Shown here: positions 18,257-27,621 of the stretch, in pieces | Numbering within the stretch: the stretch's first letter is position 1 | How the letters are laid out: each line of letters opens with the position of its first letter | Made by a program: the position numbers and the translations under genes | NCBI RefSeq assembly: GCF_001274945.1 | Contig: NZ_LILB01000001.1 | Span: forward strand, 1,874,691-1,938,690 | Length of the DNA: 64,000 nucleotides | DNA from: Viridibacillus arvi | GTDB lineage: Bacteria > Bacillota > Bacilli > Bacillales_A > Planococcaceae | Direction of reading: 5' to 3' | The notes under the pieces: model-generated | Told to the model about the DNA's origin: nothing | Databases searched by the model: none | The model's input: the letters and a program-made list of their open reading frames with translations, nothing else

Positions 18257-19405
18257 TTATAAACCTAAATTTTTGGCAATGATTACTTTCATGATTTCGT
18301 TTGTTCCTGCGTATATAGACGCGACAGGTATATCTCGATATCTTCTAGCAATCTTATATTCTTCCATATAGCCATATCCGCCATGTAATTGCATACACTC
18401 ACTGGAGATTTGCCTTGTAGATTCTGTCAGCCAATATTTCGCCATTGACACTTTTGTAACAATATCTTTTCCAGCTATATGATCTTCGATTAGAGACTCA
18501 AGGAATGTTTTTCCAAGTTCAATTTTTGTCGCAATCTCCGCAATTTTAAATTGAGTATTTTGGAAAGATGATATTGATTTTCCAAAAGCTTTGCGTGATT
18601 TTATATACTCCAACGTTGTCTCCAACATATCTTCTGCAGCTATTTGAGTTGAAATAGCAACTACTAACCTTTCTTGCTGCAGTTTTTCCATTAGATAACT
18701 AAAACCTCGCCCTTCTTCACCTAATAAATTACTTACAGGGACTCTACAATCTTCAAAATATAATTCAGCTGTGTCTTGTGCATGCAGACCGACTTTATCT
18801 AATTTGCGCCCTTTAGTAAAACCAGGTATACCATCTTCAACAACGATTAAGCTAACACCTCTATGCTTTGGTTCCGCTTGCGGATTTGTTTTAACAGCTA
18901 CGACAAATAGATTGCCGTTAATGCCATTTGTTATAAACGTCTTTTGACCGTTCAACACATAGTAATCACCTTCTCGAGTAGCTGTCGTTTGAATATTTGC
19001 TAAGTCTGATCCAGTTCCTGGCTCTGTCATTGCAATCGCTGTAATAGTATCGCCCGTCACACAATTCGGCAACCACCGTTTCTTCTGTTCCTGTGAAGCA
19101 AATGACTCAATATACGGAACAACAATATCATTATGTAGGCCAACTCCTACTAAACTAGTTCCTACACGTTCTAACTCTTCTGAAATAATAACATTAAAAG
19201 TAAAATCTAAACCAAGACCACCATATTTCTCTTCTACTTGGGGACATAGGAAGCCCATCTCAGCAAGACTCTTCCAAAAGGCAATTGGAATTATTCGATT
19301 TTTTTCCCACGTATCATAAAAAGGTGTAGCTTCTTTTTGTAGAAACTTACGCAGCGATTCCCTGAACATCTCATGTTCTTCTGTTTCAAATCTATATCTC
19401 GTCAT
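18257..19405 (-). CDS. Acyl-CoA dehydrogenase (last gene of the sigma-54 operon)
   Basis: A 382-residue acyl-CoA dehydrogenase that introduces the alpha,beta double bond using FAD and passes electrons to ETF. Visible are AMTEPGTGSDLANIQT (substrate and FAD contacts) and the C-terminal GGYGYMEEYKIARRYRD. At the MCAD catalytic position the sequence is IYAGTNEIM, with Ala in place of Glu. The glutamate in QQERLVVAIS (near residue 245) is the probable base, as in isovaleryl- and long-chain type enzymes. That favours branched or bulky acyl-CoAs, by inference. It is 12 bases after the thiolase gene. Confidence 0.88.
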   Translation of the reverse strand: MTRYRFETEEHEMFRESLRKFLQKEATPFYDTWEKNRIIPIAFWKSLAEMGFLCPQVEEKYGGLGLDFTFNVIISEELERVGTSLVGVGLHNDIVVPYIESFASQEQKKRWLPNCVTGDTITAIAMTEPGTGSDLANIQTTATREGDYYVLNGQKTFITNGINGNLFVVAVKTNPQAEPKHRGVSLIVVEDGIPGFTKGRKLDKVGLHAQDTAELYFEDCRVPVSNLLGEEGRGFSYLMEKLQQERLVVAISTQIAAEDMLETTLEYIKSRKAFGKSISSFQNTQFKIAEIATKIELGKTFLESLIEDHIAGKDIVTKVSMAKYWLTESTRQISSECMQLHGGYGYMEEYKIARRYRDIPVASIYAGTNEIMKVIIAKNLGL

Positions 19406-19417
19406 ACGTATTCCTCC

Positions 19418-20569
19418 TTACTCTATACGTTCAATAATAGTCGCATTTGCCATACCCATTCCTTCACAAATGGAAAGTAAACCGTAGCGGCCACCAGTAC
19501 GTTCTAATCGATTCATCAAAGTCACTAAAAGCTTAGTTCCAGTAGCTCCTAACGGATGACCAAGTGCAATTGCCCCACCATCAGGATTTAACTTTTCAGG
19601 GTTGGCACCTACCTCTTTCAGCCAAACTAATGGAACTTGTGCAAATGCTTCATTGACTTCATATGTGTCTATTTCATCTATAGTAAGACCTGCTTTTAAA
19701 AGCACTTTCTTAGTTGCCTCAATTGGTCCTGTTAACATTAGTGTTGGATCTGATCCTGTAACACTTCTAGCAACGATACGGACTTTCGGTTTCAAACCAA
19801 GCGCATCTGCTTTTTCACGTGACATTAGAAGAACAGCAGAAGCTCCATCACTCATCTGACTTGCATTACCTGCAGTGATCGTTCCATTTTCATCAAAAAC
19901 TGTCTTCAACTCACCTAAAACTTCCACAGTAGACCCTTCACGAGGTCCTTCATCAATTGTGAAGCTCATTGTATCCCCATTTTTTAATTGAACATCTACA
20001 GGAACAATTTCTTTTGTAAAATGCCCATTTTCGATTGCCTCAAATGCTTTTGTATGGCTTTCTGATGAATATTGATCAAGCTCCTCACGTGTTAAATTCC
20101 ACTTTTCAACCATTCGTTCCGAGGACAATCCTTGATTAATAATCTCGTATTTTGCAGTTAATTTTTCACTTGGTTTTGCTTCTCTAATGTTCGAAAACAT
20201 AGGTTCTCTTGTCATACTTTCTACTCCTCCAGCAATGACGATATCCATGTCCCCTGAAGCAATAGCTTGTGAGGCAAAATGGACTGCCTGTTGACTAGAT
20301 CCACATTGTCTATCAATCGTGACACCCGGCACATGAATTGGGAACCCCGCAATTAGTGCTGCTGTTCGCGCAATATTACCAGCTTGTTCTCCTGATTGTG
20401 TTACACATCCTAAAATAACATCATCGACTTCAGCCTTATTTACACCTGTACGTTTTACAAGTTCATCAAGTACAACTGCCGCTAGCTCGTCTGATCTATA
20501 GCCAGAAAGCATTCCTTTTCTTCTCCCTACTGCTGTTCGTACTCCTTCTACAATTACCACTTCTGTCAT
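19418..20569 (-). CDS. Thiolase (acetyl-CoA acyltransferase type)
   Basis: A 383-residue thiolase with the nucleophile cysteine in DRQCGSSQQA (about residue 88), the GGAIALGHPLGATGTK histidine motif and the C-terminal CEGMGMANA, which carries the second cysteine in the variant common in CoA-catabolic thiolases. It would release acetyl- or propionyl-CoA from a 3-oxoacyl-CoA. A GTG/ATG five codons upstream at 20584 is less likely, since GGTGGG fits the ATG at 20567-20569. It is coupled in the operon between the enoyl-CoA hydratase and the acyl-CoA dehydrogenase. Confidence 0.9.
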   Translation of the reverse strand: MTEVVIVEGVRTAVGRRKGMLSGYRSDELAAVVLDELVKRTGVNKAEVDDVILGCVTQSGEQAGNIARTAALIAGFPIHVPGVTIDRQCGSSQQAVHFASQAIASGDMDIVIAGGVESMTREPMFSNIREAKPSEKLTAKYEIINQGLSSERMVEKWNLTREELDQYSSESHTKAFEAIENGHFTKEIVPVDVQLKNGDTMSFTIDEGPREGSTVEVLGELKTVFDENGTITAGNASQMSDGASAVLLMSREKADALGLKPKVRIVARSVTGSDPTLMLTGPIEATKKVLLKAGLTIDEIDTYEVNEAFAQVPLVWLKEVGANPEKLNPDGGAIALGHPLGATGTKLLVTLMNRLERTGGRYGLLSICEGMGMANATIIERIE

Positions 20570-20592
20570 TTTAATCCCACCCATTCAATTAA

Positions 20593-21372
20593 TTAATATC
20601 CAAGAAACTCAGCTTTTCGCTTCTCTACAAAAGCTGCTCTTCCTTCTGTGAAATCTCTAGTTTGAAATACAATAGATTGGCCATACGCTTCCATTTCTAG
20701 AACACTTTCCAAGGATGCGTGTGTAGCTTGGTGCATAATTCTTTTAGCAATACCAAATGACTTTGTCGGTCCTTTTGCCAATGAAACTGCAAGTGCTCTA
20801 CCTTTTTTCACAGCTGTTCCATCTGGAACAACTTCGTTAATCAAGCCACAATCCAGCGCTTCATGGGCCGTTACTTTTTTGCCAGTGAACACTAATTCCG
20901 CGGCTTTATGCATGCCAATCTTTTGTGGAAGGAAATATAATCCCCCCATATCAGGGATTGCTCCTACTTTTGCGAAAATCTCTGAAAATATGGCACTTTC
21001 ATCCGCAACGATCAAATCACAGCAAAAAGCAATATTGCACCCTGCTCCAACTGCCGGGCCATGAATCGCTGCAACAACAGGCTTTTCCATATTATAAATA
21101 CCCGTAATTGCCTCATGCCCTTTTTGCAAAAACTCTTTAACTGCAACTGTATCAGTGGTGTCGATTCCGAAATCTTTCAAATCACCGCCCGAACAGAAAC
21201 CCCTTCCGTTTCCATATAGTAAGACTGCTCGTATATTCTGATCATTTTTTGCCTCCGTTACCGCTGCGGCTAAATCAGATACTAATTCATAATTTACTGC
21301 ATTTAACTGATCTGGCCGATTTAACTCAATTTCATAAACGCCATCTTTAAATCTAGTAATAACTGTAGACAC
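20593..21372 (-). CDS. Enoyl-CoA hydratase/isomerase family protein (1)
   Basis: A 259-residue crotonase-fold protein. Family motifs are GNGRGFCSGGDLKDFG (CoA and oxyanion contact, about residue 55), AIHGPAVGAGCNIAFCCDLIVA (second oxyanion glycine) and GAIPDMGGLYFLP. The usual hydratase glutamate at the position before the GxxPxxGG turn is occupied by a lysine-valine context (EIFAKVGAIP), so it may be an isomerase or a hydratase with altered chemistry. Start: TTG at 21375 or GTG at 21372; GGAGGGG favours the latter. Confidence 0.85.
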   Translation of the reverse strand: MSTVITRFKDGVYEIELNRPDQLNAVNYELVSDLAAAVTEAKNDQNIRAVLLYGNGRGFCSGGDLKDFGIDTTDTVAVKEFLQKGHEAITGIYNMEKPVVAAIHGPAVGAGCNIAFCCDLIVADESAIFSEIFAKVGAIPDMGGLYFLPQKIGMHKAAELVFTGKKVTAHEALDCGLINEVVPDGTAVKKGRALAVSLAKGPTKSFGIAKRIMHQATHASLESVLEMEAYGQSIVFQTRDFTEGRAAFVEKRKAEFLGY

Positions 21373-21426
21373 CAAATTCCCCTCCTTTAACGAGGTCTAA
21401 TGCTATGACAAATTGTTCATACTGAG

Positions 21427-23004
21427 TCATGTTGTAGTTTTTTGATTTAAATATTCTTCACGTATCACGCGCTTCAATATTTTACCTGCTCCGCTTTTTG
21501 GCAGCTCCGATAGAAATTCAATCGATTTTGGTACTTTATAATTTGAAACTATTGGACGGATGGAAGTAAGAATCTCCTCTTCTGACGCAGCAGTATCCTG
21601 TTTTAATACAACAGCAGCTCTGACAACTTCTCCCCACTGCTCGTGCGGAACACCAAATACCGCGCATTCTAATACAGCCGGATGGCTTGATAGTGCTTGC
21701 TCGACTTCCACTGAATACACATTTTCTCCACCCGTAATAATCATGTCTTTTGCTCGGTCAACTACATAGAAAAATCCTTTTTCTTCTTTATATCCCATGT
21801 CTCCAGTAAAAAACCAACCATTCCGAAGAGCTTGCGACGTTTCCTCAGGCAAATTCCAATAGCCCTTCATGACATTGGGACCCCTTGCGATAAATTCGCC
21901 CACTTGACCAATTGGTACCTCATTACCTTCCTCATCCACTACCTTCATTTCGATGAACTGAACAGGTTTCCCACATGAAGCAAGACGCTTTTCCTCTTCC
22001 TTCGTCCCATTAATAATATGATCTTTCGGCTTCAAGAGAGTCAGAACCGGAGATGCCTCGGTCATGCCATATGCCTGAAACAACTGCGCGTCAGGCAACA
22101 TTGTCATGGTTTTTTTTAGTAGTCCCGTAGCCATAGGTGAAGCACCGTATAACATTAACCTAAGTGAAGTCGTGTCATATTTCTCGAAATCTGCTGAATG
22201 AAGTAGCATATTAACCATCGTGGGCACTAACATAACAGCTGTCACCTGTTCTTTTTCGATGACATGCAATACATCTTTCGGTGTAAACTGGCGCACCACT
22301 GTGTGTGCTCCTCCAGCTAACGTTACCGCAAAAGTAGATGCTTGGTCCGCAAGATGGAACATAGGTGCAGCATGCAGATAAATATCACTTTCCATATATT
22401 CAAAATTCAAAGCAACATGAAGTGCATTTGTCAGCAAATTTTTATGTGTTAACATGACGCCTTTGGAGCGCCCAGTTGTCCCTCCTGTATAGAACAAACC
22501 AGCTACATCCTCTTCCTGTACGTCTTCGTAGACAAGCTCTTCTACGGACTCCTCATCAAGCAAGGCCTCATACGAATGTATATCTGAGTACTCATTTAGC
22601 TCCGGAGCATCTCGATTTTCAGACAAAATTACATGTTTGATACCAGATACTCGCTTTTTCAACTCGTCAACGATAGGTAAAAATTCTTTGTTGACGTATA
22701 AAATCTCTACCCCTGCATCATTTAGCACATAGGCGTTCTCTTCTAAACTAAAGCGCGTATTCAGTGGCACAACGATTCCGCCCATTGCTGTTATACCGTA
22801 TATCAATTCAAGATAGCGAAAATCGTTCAGCAGGAGTAAGGCGATACGCTCTCCTTTTTTCACTCCCAATTTTTTTAGCGATTCTTTCAGTTTCGCAGTC
22901 CGCCCCTCTAATTCCTTATAACTATATCGATGATGCCCGTCGACAACTGCCAGTTTCTCTGGACAATTTCTAACCGTACTAAGTAGACTTTTTGTTAGAA
23001 TCAT
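21427..23004 (-). CDS. Acyl-CoA synthetase, AMP-binding family (1)
   Basis: A 525-residue ANL-superfamily ligase that activates a carboxylic acid to its CoA thioester via acyl-AMP. Visible: the P-loop GLFYTGGTTGRSKGVMLTHKN (about residues 165-185, written in part), A5 motif QAYGMTEASPV, the A7/A8 hinge GWFFTGDMGYKEEKGFFYVVDRAKD and the catalytic Lys in KSGAGKILKR near the end. No membrane segment is seen. The substrate is unknown. It is one of two dissimilar ligases in the operon, suggesting that more than one acid enters the pathway or that one acts later. Confidence 0.9.
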   Translation of the reverse strand: MILTKSLLSTVRNCPEKLAVVDGHHRYSYKELEGRTAKLKESLKKLGVKKGERIALLLLNDFRYLELIYGITAMGGIVVPLNTRFSLEENAYVLNDAGVEILYVNKEFLPIVDELKKRVSGIKHVILSENRDAPELNEYSDIHSYEALLDEESVEELVYEDVQEEDVAGLFYTGGTTGRSKGVMLTHKNLLTNALHVALNFEYMESDIYLHAAPMFHLADQASTFAVTLAGGAHTVVRQFTPKDVLHVIEKEQVTAVMLVPTMVNMLLHSADFEKYDTTSLRLMLYGASPMATGLLKKTMTMLPDAQLFQAYGMTEASPVLTLLKPKDHIINGTKEEEKRLASCGKPVQFIEMKVVDEEGNEVPIGQVGEFIARGPNVMKGYWNLPEETSQALRNGWFFTGDMGYKEEKGFFYVVDRAKDMIITGGENVYSVEVEQALSSHPAVLECAVFGVPHEQWGEVVRAAVVLKQDTAASEEEILTSIRPIVSNYKVPKSIEFLSELPKSGAGKILKRVIREEYLNQKTTT

Positions 23005-23124
23005 TATCTTTCACCTCGGTATAAGTTTTTTAACGTCTAATTGTTGAAAAAAAGAGTCCCTACAAATCCGCTCCGGCTGCCACTTGATATGCGCCTATAC
23101 TCAATTTATATAGTTATTTATTCA

Positions 23125-24648
23125 TTAATTACTTTTAACTGTCTCTCGCAGTTGAAACTTCATCAATTTCCCAGAAGTATTGCGGGGCAATTCGTTTTCA
23201 AATAGCACTTTTCTTGGAATTTTATAGCCCGATAAATTCTTTCTACAATAAGCTTCCAACTCTACAAGATCTATCGTCTCTCCATTTTTTTGTACAATAA
23301 CCGCCGTCACGACTTCTCCCCACTGCGGATCGGGTGTTCCAATGATTGCGATATCTGCAATTTGTGGGTGTGCGCTTAACACGTTCTCAACCTCAACAGA
23401 GTAGACATTTTCTCCACCTGAAATAATCATGTCTTTACTTCTATCAACTATAGAAATGTATCCTTCGTCATCTTTTACTCCTAAATCTCCGGTGTATAAC
23501 CAACCATCTCTTAAAGTACTTGCCGTTTCCTTAGGCTTTTTATAATATTCTTTCATAATCGTACTACCTTTAAGAATAAGTTCTCCAACTTCACCTGCCT
23601 TTGTTTCAAGCCCATTAGGTGCAACGACTTTCACTTCCGTTAACAACAAGCCGTCCTTACCAGCTGATCCAACTTTTGTCTTATGTTCCTCCGGAGATAA
23701 GAAAACACCTGTAGGACCTCCTTCTGTTAATCCACATAAGCTGTAAAAATTATGCGTTTTGAAAAATTTGATACATTGATTGACTTGTTCAGCAGACATA
23801 GGTGCTGCACCATAAGAAAAACGGTTAATAGATGAAACATCGTATTGATCTTTATCCGCATATTCAAGCATTAATTTATACATTGTTGGAACAGCGAAAA
23901 AGTTCGTGATTTTATATTTCTCAATGTCTCTAAATATAGCTGCAGGGTTAAATTCACGGTGTATCACGTTAAATCCACCTACGAAAAAACTACTTGTTAA
24001 ACATATTACTAGCTGCGCCGCATGATATAACGGCGCAATATGAATAAATTTTTCCTGTGCGTTGTAACCAAACGTTCCTATCATCCCCACATTTACATTT
24101 GTCACACGTTGATGGTCAAATAGTGCACCCTTTGGATCCCCCGTAGTTCCTGAGGTATACAAAATATGAAGGTCGTCCGTACCATTAATTTCAATAGATG
24201 GCTCAGAAGTATCCTTAGATAAGATAGCTTCAATTGACAAATTTCCTTCAATGCTTGGCGTTTCAACAGTAATCACTTGGCGGATAGCAGGAATTCCATT
24301 TTTAGATGCTTGAATTAACTCTTCATAGTCTTGATCGCAAATGACAAGGACACTATCAGATTGATTCAAGATGTAATTCGCTTCTCTTTCAACTAACCGA
24401 AAATTCATCGGCACAATGACTGCACCTATTTTGGCGCATGCATAATAAGAAATAGCGAAGAAATCGGAGTTTTTCATCATAAGAGCCACTTTTTCTCCCT
24501 TGTTCACTCCCAAGTCAAGTAAACCGTTGGCAAATCGGTTCACAATTTCATTAAACTCGCCATACGTATATGAACGGTCTTCATAAACAACTGCCATTTT
24601 TTCCGGGTGTCTTACTGCATTTTGCGCTAAAATATTTACAATGTTCAT
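23125..24648 (-). CDS. Acyl-CoA synthetase, AMP-binding family (2)
   Basis: A 507-residue ANL ligase. Motifs: YTSGTTGDPKGALFDH (P-loop, about residue 160), LCGLTEGGPTGVF (A5), GWLYTGDLGVKDDEGYISI with the hinge DRSKDM and the catalytic Lys in NTSGKLMKFQ. It differs substantially from the neighbouring ligase, so it is not a recent duplicate. The longer frame (24669) is less likely, since GGAGG stands seven bases before the ATG at 24646-24648. It is 101 bases from the preceding SDR gene. Confidence 0.9.
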   Translation of the reverse strand: MNIVNILAQNAVRHPEKMAVVYEDRSYTYGEFNEIVNRFANGLLDLGVNKGEKVALMMKNSDFFAISYYACAKIGAVIVPMNFRLVEREANYILNQSDSVLVICDQDYEELIQASKNGIPAIRQVITVETPSIEGNLSIEAILSKDTSEPSIEINGTDDLHILYTSGTTGDPKGALFDHQRVTNVNVGMIGTFGYNAQEKFIHIAPLYHAAQLVICLTSSFFVGGFNVIHREFNPAAIFRDIEKYKITNFFAVPTMYKLMLEYADKDQYDVSSINRFSYGAAPMSAEQVNQCIKFFKTHNFYSLCGLTEGGPTGVFLSPEEHKTKVGSAGKDGLLLTEVKVVAPNGLETKAGEVGELILKGSTIMKEYYKKPKETASTLRDGWLYTGDLGVKDDEGYISIVDRSKDMIISGGENVYSVEVENVLSAHPQIADIAIIGTPDPQWGEVVTAVIVQKNGETIDLVELEAYCRKNLSGYKIPRKVLFENELPRNTSGKLMKFQLRETVKSN

Positions 24649-24749
24649 CCATCCATTCCTCCATCGCAATTTAATTGAATATTTAGAAATTTATTTAGAC
24701 ATTTTGATATAAAGTAACGCAGTCCGCTTCGTTTCTACTGAACCATTCC

Positions 24750-25520
24750 TTAACGTGGAGACATCCGAATTCCACCATCTAGACGAATCACTTCTCCGTT
24801 TATATACTCATTTTCTACCATGAATAGTACCAATGATGCGTATTCAGTCGGTTTTCCAAGACGTTTCGGAAACTCGACCATGCTTTCCAATTTCTCAACC
24901 ACTTTTTCTGACAAAGTCTCTGCCATTGGTGTACGGAACAAACCTGGCGCAATCGTATTAATTCGAATGCCAAAAGAAGATAGGTCGCGTGCAACTGGCA
25001 AAGTCATTCCTGCAACTCCAGCTTTACTTGCACCATAAGCTGCTTGCCCCATTTGACCATCAAAAGCAGCTACTGACGCCGTGTTAATAATAATTCCACG
25101 CTCGCCAGCATCTGTAAGAGGTTCATTTTTTGCCATTTCTGTCGCTGCCAATCTCAATACATTAAACGTCCCATTTAAGTTGATATCTATCACTTGTTTA
25201 AAGTTTTCTAAAGGCATTGCTCCTGAACGGCCCAATGTCTTTTGAGGTGTTCCGACACCAGCGCAGTTCACACAAATATGCACAGCTCCAAATGTCTCCA
25301 TCACTTTCTCGATTCCAGCCTGTACAGATGCATCGTCCGTAACATTTACAAGAGCGTAAACAACGTTTTCACCCAATTGCTCACATGCCAGTTGTGCTTT
25401 TTCTTCATTCAAATCAAAAATGACTACTTTTGCTCCTCTTTCTACTAAACTTGTAACCGTACCAAGTCCTAAACCTGAAGCTCCACCTGTAACAATTGCT
25501 ACTTTACCTTTTATATTCAT
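24750..25520 (-). CDS. SDR, 3-hydroxyacyl-CoA dehydrogenase type II-like
   Basis: A 256-residue short-chain dehydrogenase. It has TGGASGLGLGTV (NAD site, residues 12-23), NCAGVG, the catalytic Ser in NTASVAAFDGQ and YGASKAG (Tyr and Lys). The long VNVTDDASVQAGI and DLSSFGIRINTIAPGLFRTPM segments resemble HSD10/type II 3-hydroxyacyl-CoA dehydrogenase, which oxidises 2-methyl-3-hydroxyacyl-CoA. This supports a branched-chain substrate, by inference. A start ten codons upstream is possible, but GGAGTGGAGA precedes the ATG at 25518-25520. Confidence 0.88.
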   Translation of the reverse strand: MNIKGKVAIVTGGASGLGLGTVTSLVERGAKVVIFDLNEEKAQLACEQLGENVVYALVNVTDDASVQAGIEKVMETFGAVHICVNCAGVGTPQKTLGRSGAMPLENFKQVIDINLNGTFNVLRLAATEMAKNEPLTDAGERGIIINTASVAAFDGQMGQAAYGASKAGVAGMTLPVARDLSSFGIRINTIAPGLFRTPMAETLSEKVVEKLESMVEFPKRLGKPTEYASLVLFMVENEYINGEVIRLDGGIRMSPR

Positions 25521-25616
25521 GTTCTCCACTCCAATTCTTTTATTAATCAAAATTTGTGGTTTTCACCACTAGTATTCTTTTTATAAAGTAATAGTTTGAA
25601 CTACTAATGATTAAGG

Positions 25617-26405
25617 TTAATACCCTTCAAAAACTGGTTTTCTTTTTTCTGTGAAAGCTGCTAATCCTTCTGCCATATCGTATGATTTTGTATGCGCCTT
25701 CAACGATAACAATTCTTGTTTCAATGCTATTTCAACAGGTTGCTCCAATCCATCCGTTACAAGTTGTTTCATCTTGCGAAGGACCAAAGGACTTTTTTCT
25801 GAAATCTTGTCTGCAATTGCTTGTACAGTAATTTCTAATTCCTCTGGACTAACTACTTCTTGAACAAATCCGTATTCCTTCATTTCAGCTGCACTAATAA
25901 ATTCGCCAGTGAACAGTAAGTACTTTGCACGGTTAACACCAATTTTCCGTGGCAACTTCACAGCGCCACCTGCTCCAGGCAACACACCGAAATTAGCATG
26001 AGCATCCCCGATTTTCGCTTTTTCAGACGCAATAACAAAATCAGCCGTCATCGCAAGCTCTAAACCGCCAGCCAAAGTAATACCGTTTAATGCGGCAATT
26101 AAAGGTTTACTCAACTTTTCTAACTTCCTAAAAAGCTCTTCACTTAAATCTAATAAGCCCGGTTCCTTTTGATACTTCACCTCAAGGTCTTCCAAAAGTT
26201 CCTTTAAATTTGCTCCTGCACAAAATGCTTTCCCCTTGCCTGAAAGTACAATAACACGGACATCATCATCGTTTTCCGCTTGGACAATTGCCTCTTTCAA
26301 AGCAAGCAATAAAGCTTTTCCTATTGCGTTCATTTCGTCTGGACGGTTTAAATAAATCCATGCTGTTTGATTACGTTTTTCATAAATAATTGGTTGATTG
26401 CTCAT
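25617..26405 (-). CDS. Enoyl-CoA hydratase/isomerase family protein (2)
   Basis: A 262-residue crotonase-fold protein with GKGKAFCAGANLKEL (about residue 55), ALNGITLAGGLELAMTADFVIA (oxyanion) and GDAHANFGVLPGAGGAVKLPRK. Here the second hydratase acid position is better conserved than in the other crotonase of the operon. It probably hydrates the enoyl-CoA made by one of the two acyl-CoA dehydrogenases. AAAGGGGG is upstream of the ATG. Seventeen bases separate it from the CoA-transferase/racemase gene. Confidence 0.88.
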   Translation of the reverse strand: MSNQPIIYEKRNQTAWIYLNRPDEMNAIGKALLLALKEAIVQAENDDDVRVIVLSGKGKAFCAGANLKELLEDLEVKYQKEPGLLDLSEELFRKLEKLSKPLIAALNGITLAGGLELAMTADFVIASEKAKIGDAHANFGVLPGAGGAVKLPRKIGVNRAKYLLFTGEFISAAEMKEYGFVQEVVSPEELEITVQAIADKISEKSPLVLRKMKQLVTDGLEQPVEIALKQELLSLKAHTKSYDMAEGLAAFTEKRKPVFEGY

Positions 26406-26421
26406 TGTAAGATGTCCCCCT

Positions 26422-27606
26422 TTATTTAAATACGCCTTGTTCTTTCCATTCTCTAATTTGATGTATACTAAATCCTTGTCCTACTAAAATATCTGTTGTA
26501 TTTTCACCGATAGCTGTACCTACATGCTGATAAATTGGTTTAGCTGATGAAAATTTGATTGGAGTAGCCATTTGTTTTTGACTGGCTCCATTCACTTTAG
26601 GAACATCTACTATCATTCCCCTTGCTTGAAGTTGCGGATGATCGCACGCTTCGGCAAACGTTAATACCGGTTCCACGCATCCTTCTAAATCTCCATCAAA
26701 CACGGCCAGCCATTCTTCATAATTCTTTGTTAAAAAAACTGCTTTAATTTCTTTCTTAAACATTTCTTGATCCGCGGCCTTTTCACTCATTCCTATACCA
26801 AATAATTCAGATTTCCCAAGAGCCTCACAAAGTATTTTTTTAAAAGGCGGCTCAATGCTCCCCACGGAAAAATATCGACCGTCTTTCGTTTCATAAAAAT
26901 CATAAAATGTGCCACCATTTAACTGCATTTCTTCTGGTTGCGGTTCTATTCCTCCAGCGAGATATCCAGAGCCATAAACTGCATTCAGAGAGAAAGCAGC
27001 ATCAGTCATGCTTATATCGATGTATTGCCCTTCCCCCGTCTTCTCACGATGAACAACTGCTGCCAATATGCCAATAACTGAATGTAATGACCCTCCCGCA
27101 ATATCTGCAATTTGGATACCCATCGTTGTAGGAGCTTCTCCTTTACGCCGCGAGTAGTCCATTACACCAGCTACTGACAAATAGTTATTATCATGCCCCG
27201 GTCGATTGCGGTAAGGCCCTGTTTGACCGTATCCTGTCAGCGAGCAGTAAATGAGTTTAGGGTTCACTTTCTTTAGTGATTCATAATCAAGACCTAAACG
27301 CTCCATAACACCCGGCCTAAATTGTTCAATAACGATATCGTATTCGGCCACTAACGTTTTAATGATTTCCACTGATGCTTCATGCTTCAAATTCAATGTC
27401 AACGAGCGTTTTGAGCGATTCAAATAACCGTGCGCAGCAGACAGTCCCTCTTTATCAAAAGGTGGCATCACTCTAATCAGATCGACTCTCGCCTGAGACT
27501 CCACCCGGATTACTTCCGCTCCCATATCAGCGAACATCATAGTGGCATACGGTCCAGGCAACAAGGTTGAAAAATCTAGTATTTTCAATCCTTTTAAAAT
27601 GCTCAT
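26422..27606 (-). CDS. CaiB/BaiF family, alpha-methylacyl-CoA racemase type
   Basis: A 394-residue class III CoA-transferase-fold protein. The motif GHDNNYLSVAG (His/Asp, about residue 128) and GIQIADIAGGSLHSV (Asp, about residue 157) match the catalytic pair of alpha-methylacyl-CoA racemase rather than the formyl-CoA transferase aspartate. It would interconvert 2R- and 2S-methylacyl-CoA so that the dehydrogenase can act. A true CoA transferase remains possible. It lies 15 bases after the first operon gene. Confidence 0.82.
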   Translation of the reverse strand: MSILKGLKILDFSTLLPGPYATMMFADMGAEVIRVESQARVDLIRVMPPFDKEGLSAAHGYLNRSKRSLTLNLKHEASVEIIKTLVAEYDIVIEQFRPGVMERLGLDYESLKKVNPKLIYCSLTGYGQTGPYRNRPGHDNNYLSVAGVMDYSRRKGEAPTTMGIQIADIAGGSLHSVIGILAAVVHREKTGEGQYIDISMTDAAFSLNAVYGSGYLAGGIEPQPEEMQLNGGTFYDFYETKDGRYFSVGSIEPPFKKILCEALGKSELFGIGMSEKAADQEMFKKEIKAVFLTKNYEEWLAVFDGDLEGCVEPVLTFAEACDHPQLQARGMIVDVPKVNGASQKQMATPIKFSSAKPIYQHVGTAIGENTTDILVGQGFSIHQIREWKEQGVFK

Positions 27607-27621
27607 TATCCGTCCCCCCTG